Shown here: piece by piece, positions 62,005 through 64,000 of the stretch
How the letters are laid out: every line of letters starts with the position of its first letter
Position numbering within the stretch: position 1 is the stretch's first letter
Origin: Lunularia cruciata
Lineage: Eukaryota > Streptophyta > Marchantiopsida > Lunulariales > Lunulariaceae
Direction of reading: 5' to 3'
DNA: 64,000 nucleotides
NCBI GenBank assembly: GCA_948567375.1
Contig: OX419757.1
Span: forward strand, 51,026,001 to 51,090,000
Notes under the pieces: model-generated
Told to the model about the DNA's origin: nothing
Database searches by the model: none
Seen by the model: only the letters and a program-made list of their open reading frames with translations
Translations under genes and position numbers: made by a program

Positions 62005-64000
62005 AAAAAAGGCGACCGCGTAGGAAAAATGAAGGATGGGAAGACCCCATCAAGCCGTACAAGGGAGAGACAAAAAAGGTAACATGGGGCTAAGCCCCAA
62101 TAGAGTCTGTATGAGAAATCTGCCCTACCGCACCTAAGATATCCGAGCTATGCAAGTCGTACGGTCTACACACAACTGGAGCATCCGAAGAAACATCACC
62201 TAATGTGATTGCTCTCCTATGGATTGCACCAGCCACTGCCCTCTGTAGAGCAATGGATACACGCTGTCTAAAGTAAGCTACAAAGTATGAGAGTGAGAGT
62301 GGTACCCCCTGCCGCCTAACATGATAAGCCCTCGCGCACTCCCTGACAAATGTGTCAAATGCCGTGTCCATCGCTCCATATAACTCCAAGGCTAGAGGAA
62401 CAAAGAGGTGACCTCGCTGCATGCCCCTGTACTTGGAGACCTTGCGACCTGCTGCTGCACTCGCCGCCCATCCAGGGGGATGGGTAATCACTCCCTCCGA
62501 AATTGTATCTCGCGTAGGGTCCGTCACCACGACATCCGCTACTGTCACCTGATCATCTCGGACCAAGTATAAGTCTGCCCTGACACGTGTCGTCTGCAAT
62601 GCATACGAACGCTCCCTCCAAGCCAAGTATCCACTCTCTCGTGCCATAGCAAACACTATGTCTCTAATGGCATCATGGGTAGCTATCCTCTGTCCTCCAA
62701 AAGGACACCGTGTCATGTGGACCGCCGCTGCATCTAGTGTAGAACCACACTCACAAGTGAGTAGTGAAGATGCAGATGGGTGGACCAAACCTAGGCGAAA
62801 CCTCATCGCTGTAGAGAAAGTAGCCGGTGCGAGTCGGAAAGCCCTAATGCATGGTCGAGCTAGGATCCACGAGCCTGCACCCTTGCCGGAGCAAGAGCGT
62901 AGACGTGCTCTAGTAGCCTGAGGAATGGACGAGTCAACTAAGAGAGAATGTAGCGTATGCTCACACTGTCGCTCCATCAAGGAAGACTGTAGACCTCTAG
63001 TCCAATCTGACGATAGTGAAGCAAACGGTGGAAAACCCTCTCGTGCTCGTGAAGATAGACTATCTCTCGTCTGCCGCAATAACACCTGGAGAGAAAAGGA
63101 TCCTCCTTCCACCTCTGTCACATAAGTCTCCAAAACCGGCCTATCAGCAACCACAAAACGAGATGCAAGTAGGGGTGCCGAGAGAGCCCAACTACCCAAA
63201 AACGCTATAGGTGCCATCTCCTCCATAGAAAGCAAGCCAACCCCACCACATGAGATCGGTAGAGCCGTCTGTCTACGTGCCAAATCCCCTGTCACACACT
63301 CAAAAGTCCCTGGTCCAATAATATCACCAAAGACTCCCATAATCCTCCTATCAAATGCTCTCAGACGTGATAGGAAGGACGATGAGGGGGGAACTGTACG
63401 GATGAGGTAGGATGGTCGACGAGCAATACTGGAAGAGAGTATACCAAATGCCACCTGCGGATCTCCTAGTAATGGAAGGTCATCCACATGGAGAACATCC
63501 TCTGCAAGAGCAGCGTCCAAGAAGCGTGTGACAAAATCCTCCGATCCTACTGGCACTCCAAGAACACGAAGTCCCTCTGTGGATGTGATACACCCCTCTG
63601 GAAGCTCAAGGTGGGGAGGGATACCTAAAGGGGACCATGCCCTACACTTTGACACCTTGACTCTCAAGCCTACTAGATGTAGCTCGGTAGTCAAGTAGTC
63701 AAAGGCCTGCCTAATCTGATCTACAGGGCCTACGATGTGTGTATCATCTGCCAAGGATGGAAATACACAACCTGGCATGGCCAAAGTAGTAGACAGGAGA
63801 GCTCTAAAGTGAGCCATGGCAAATAAGGGCCCCCCCAAAGGATCTCCCTGACGTGTACCAACAGCTGACTCCAAGACGGTGACTCCCTCCTGTGAACCAC
63901 CATGCTGGTAGTAAAGGGAAGCAGGAGAGCCATAAAAAGACCGCACAAAAGGAATGAGACTCGCCAAGGATCCACTAGCCTCCCTAAGCTCTCTAAAGAT
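62005..64000 (-). mobile_element. LINE-type retrotransposon with restriction-like endonuclease (3' part)
   Basis: The minus strand carries one open frame from the window edge to 62,090, a short 3' UTR (TTAGCCCCATGTTACC, TTGTACGGCTTGATGGGG) and a terminal CGCGGTCGCC followed by T residues near 62,005-62,010. The same 3' end at 58,352 defines the terminus. No poly(A) tail. The 5' end is outside the window. Confidence 0.8.
62090..64000 (-). CDS. LINE reverse transcriptase with C-terminal restriction-like endonuclease (partial)
   Basis: Open over 630 codons with no stop; the frame continues past the window edge, so the N-terminus is unknown. RT motifs: GTRQGDPLGGPLFAMAHF (63,870-63,800), catalytic PSLADDTHIVG (63,770-63,735) and GLRVKVSKC. 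A zinc cluster CECGSTL...HMTRC (~62,700) is followed by HDAIRD. An RxD...D endonuclease-like motif follows: RVRADLYLVRDDQVTVADVV (~62,590-62,530). This RT-CCHC-endonuclease order is that of R2/NeSL/Dualen-type elements, which nick their target and prime reverse transcription there. The usual RPD is RAD here. High CpG content and an intact frame point to recent activity. Confidence 0.8.
   Translation of the reverse strand: MFRELREASGSLASLIPFVRSFYGSPASLYYQHGGSQEGVTVLESAVGTRQGDPLGGPLFAMAHFRALLSTTLAMPGCVFPSLADDTHIVGPVDQIRQAFDYLTTELHLVGLRVKVSKCRAWSPLGIPPHLELPEGCITSTEGLRVLGVPVGSEDFVTRFLDAALAEDVLHVDDLPLLGDPQVAFGILSSSIARRPSYLIRTVPPSSSFLSRLRAFDRRIMGVFGDIIGPGTFECVTGDLARRQTALPISCGGVGLLSMEEMAPIAFLGSWALSAPLLASRFVVADRPVLETYVTEVEGGSFSLQVLLRQTRDSLSSRAREGFPPFASLSSDWTRGLQSSLMERQCEHTLHSLLVDSSIPQATRARLRSCSGKGAGSWILARPCIRAFRLAPATFSTAMRFRLGLVHPSASSLLTCECGSTLDAAAVHMTRCPFGGQRIATHDAIRDIVFAMARESGYLAWRERSYALQTTRVRADLYLVRDDQVTVADVVVTDPTRDTISEGVITHPPGWAASAAAGRKVSKYRGMQRGHLFVPLALELYGAMDTAFDTFVRECARAYHVRRQGVPLSLSYFVAYFRQRVSIALQRAVAGAIHRRAITLGDVSSDAPVVCRPYDLHSSDILGAVGQISHTDSIGA

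Noticed and set aside
58297-62062. Two frames starting MYGLM (58,297 plus; 62,062 minus) as a small gene family
   Set aside because: Both start inside the shared LINE 3' UTR and then differ completely, so the likeness comes from the LINE copies.

Overview
The window looks like repeat-dominated nuclear DNA of a land plant or close streptophyte relative. About 53 of the 64 kb is nested Ty3/gypsy-type LTR retrotransposons. They carry plant-style Gag, aspartic protease, reverse transcriptase (RT), RNase H (RH) and integrase (IN). Older copies show many C-to-T and G-to-A changes, the signature of methylated repeats. No bacterial operons, rRNA, tRNA genes or CRISPR arrays were seen. I cannot name the species; a large-genome, non-flowering plant is only a guess. 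Family names below (DM, Y, Z, W, CC) are mine.

Layout. 1-1,950: 3' half of a CC element (coiled-coil ORF, TG...CA ends), inserted in a reversed Y LTR (1,951-2,359). 2,360-~3,800: RH-IN fragment of a gypsy element (W). ~3,800-5,213: 5'-truncated CC copy. 5,214-10,074 (minus): decayed gypsy element Z1, with a 2.15-kb anonymous insertion and a 5' LTR that has a heat-shock-element-like cluster above a TATA box. ~10,205-13,190 (minus): DM copy C. 13,488-18,389 (minus): gypsy element Z2. 18,390-24,833 and 51,831-52,780: DM copy A, split by a 27-kb composite of two Y elements (24,834-51,830). Into that composite are nested DM copy B (27,787-37,127, AGAT target duplication) and two full CC elements (38,683-42,388 and 46,954-50,671). 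52,783-53,297: a miniature DM derivative. 53,298-57,290: anonymous DNA with two small tandem repeats. 57,290-~62,000: CpG-richer, apparently low-copy DNA with possible host exons, one ankyrin-like. ~62,005-64,000 (minus): an intact-looking LINE-type reverse transcriptase with a restriction-like endonuclease C-terminus, running off the window.

Main discovery candidate: the DM family. Its single-frame polyprotein reads Gag (two zinc knuckles) - aspartic protease - DNMT3-like cytosine-5 DNA methyltransferase - RT - RH - IN - PHD finger. The methyltransferase lies between protease and RT in the same frame, in three copies, so it belongs to the element. A PHD reader at the IN C-terminus stands where chromoviruses carry a chromodomain. 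All copies seen are broken by stops; the best (B) keeps an uninterrupted 763-codon RT-connection/RH/IN/PHD block. DM copies also have odd termini: the part after the TATA box is at the 5' end and the TATA-bearing part at the 3' end, with no terminal direct repeats.

Nesting gives relative ages: Z2 is older than DM-A, DM-A than the Y insertions, and the Y insertions than DM-B, CC1 and CC2. The DM family was therefore mobile at two separate times.
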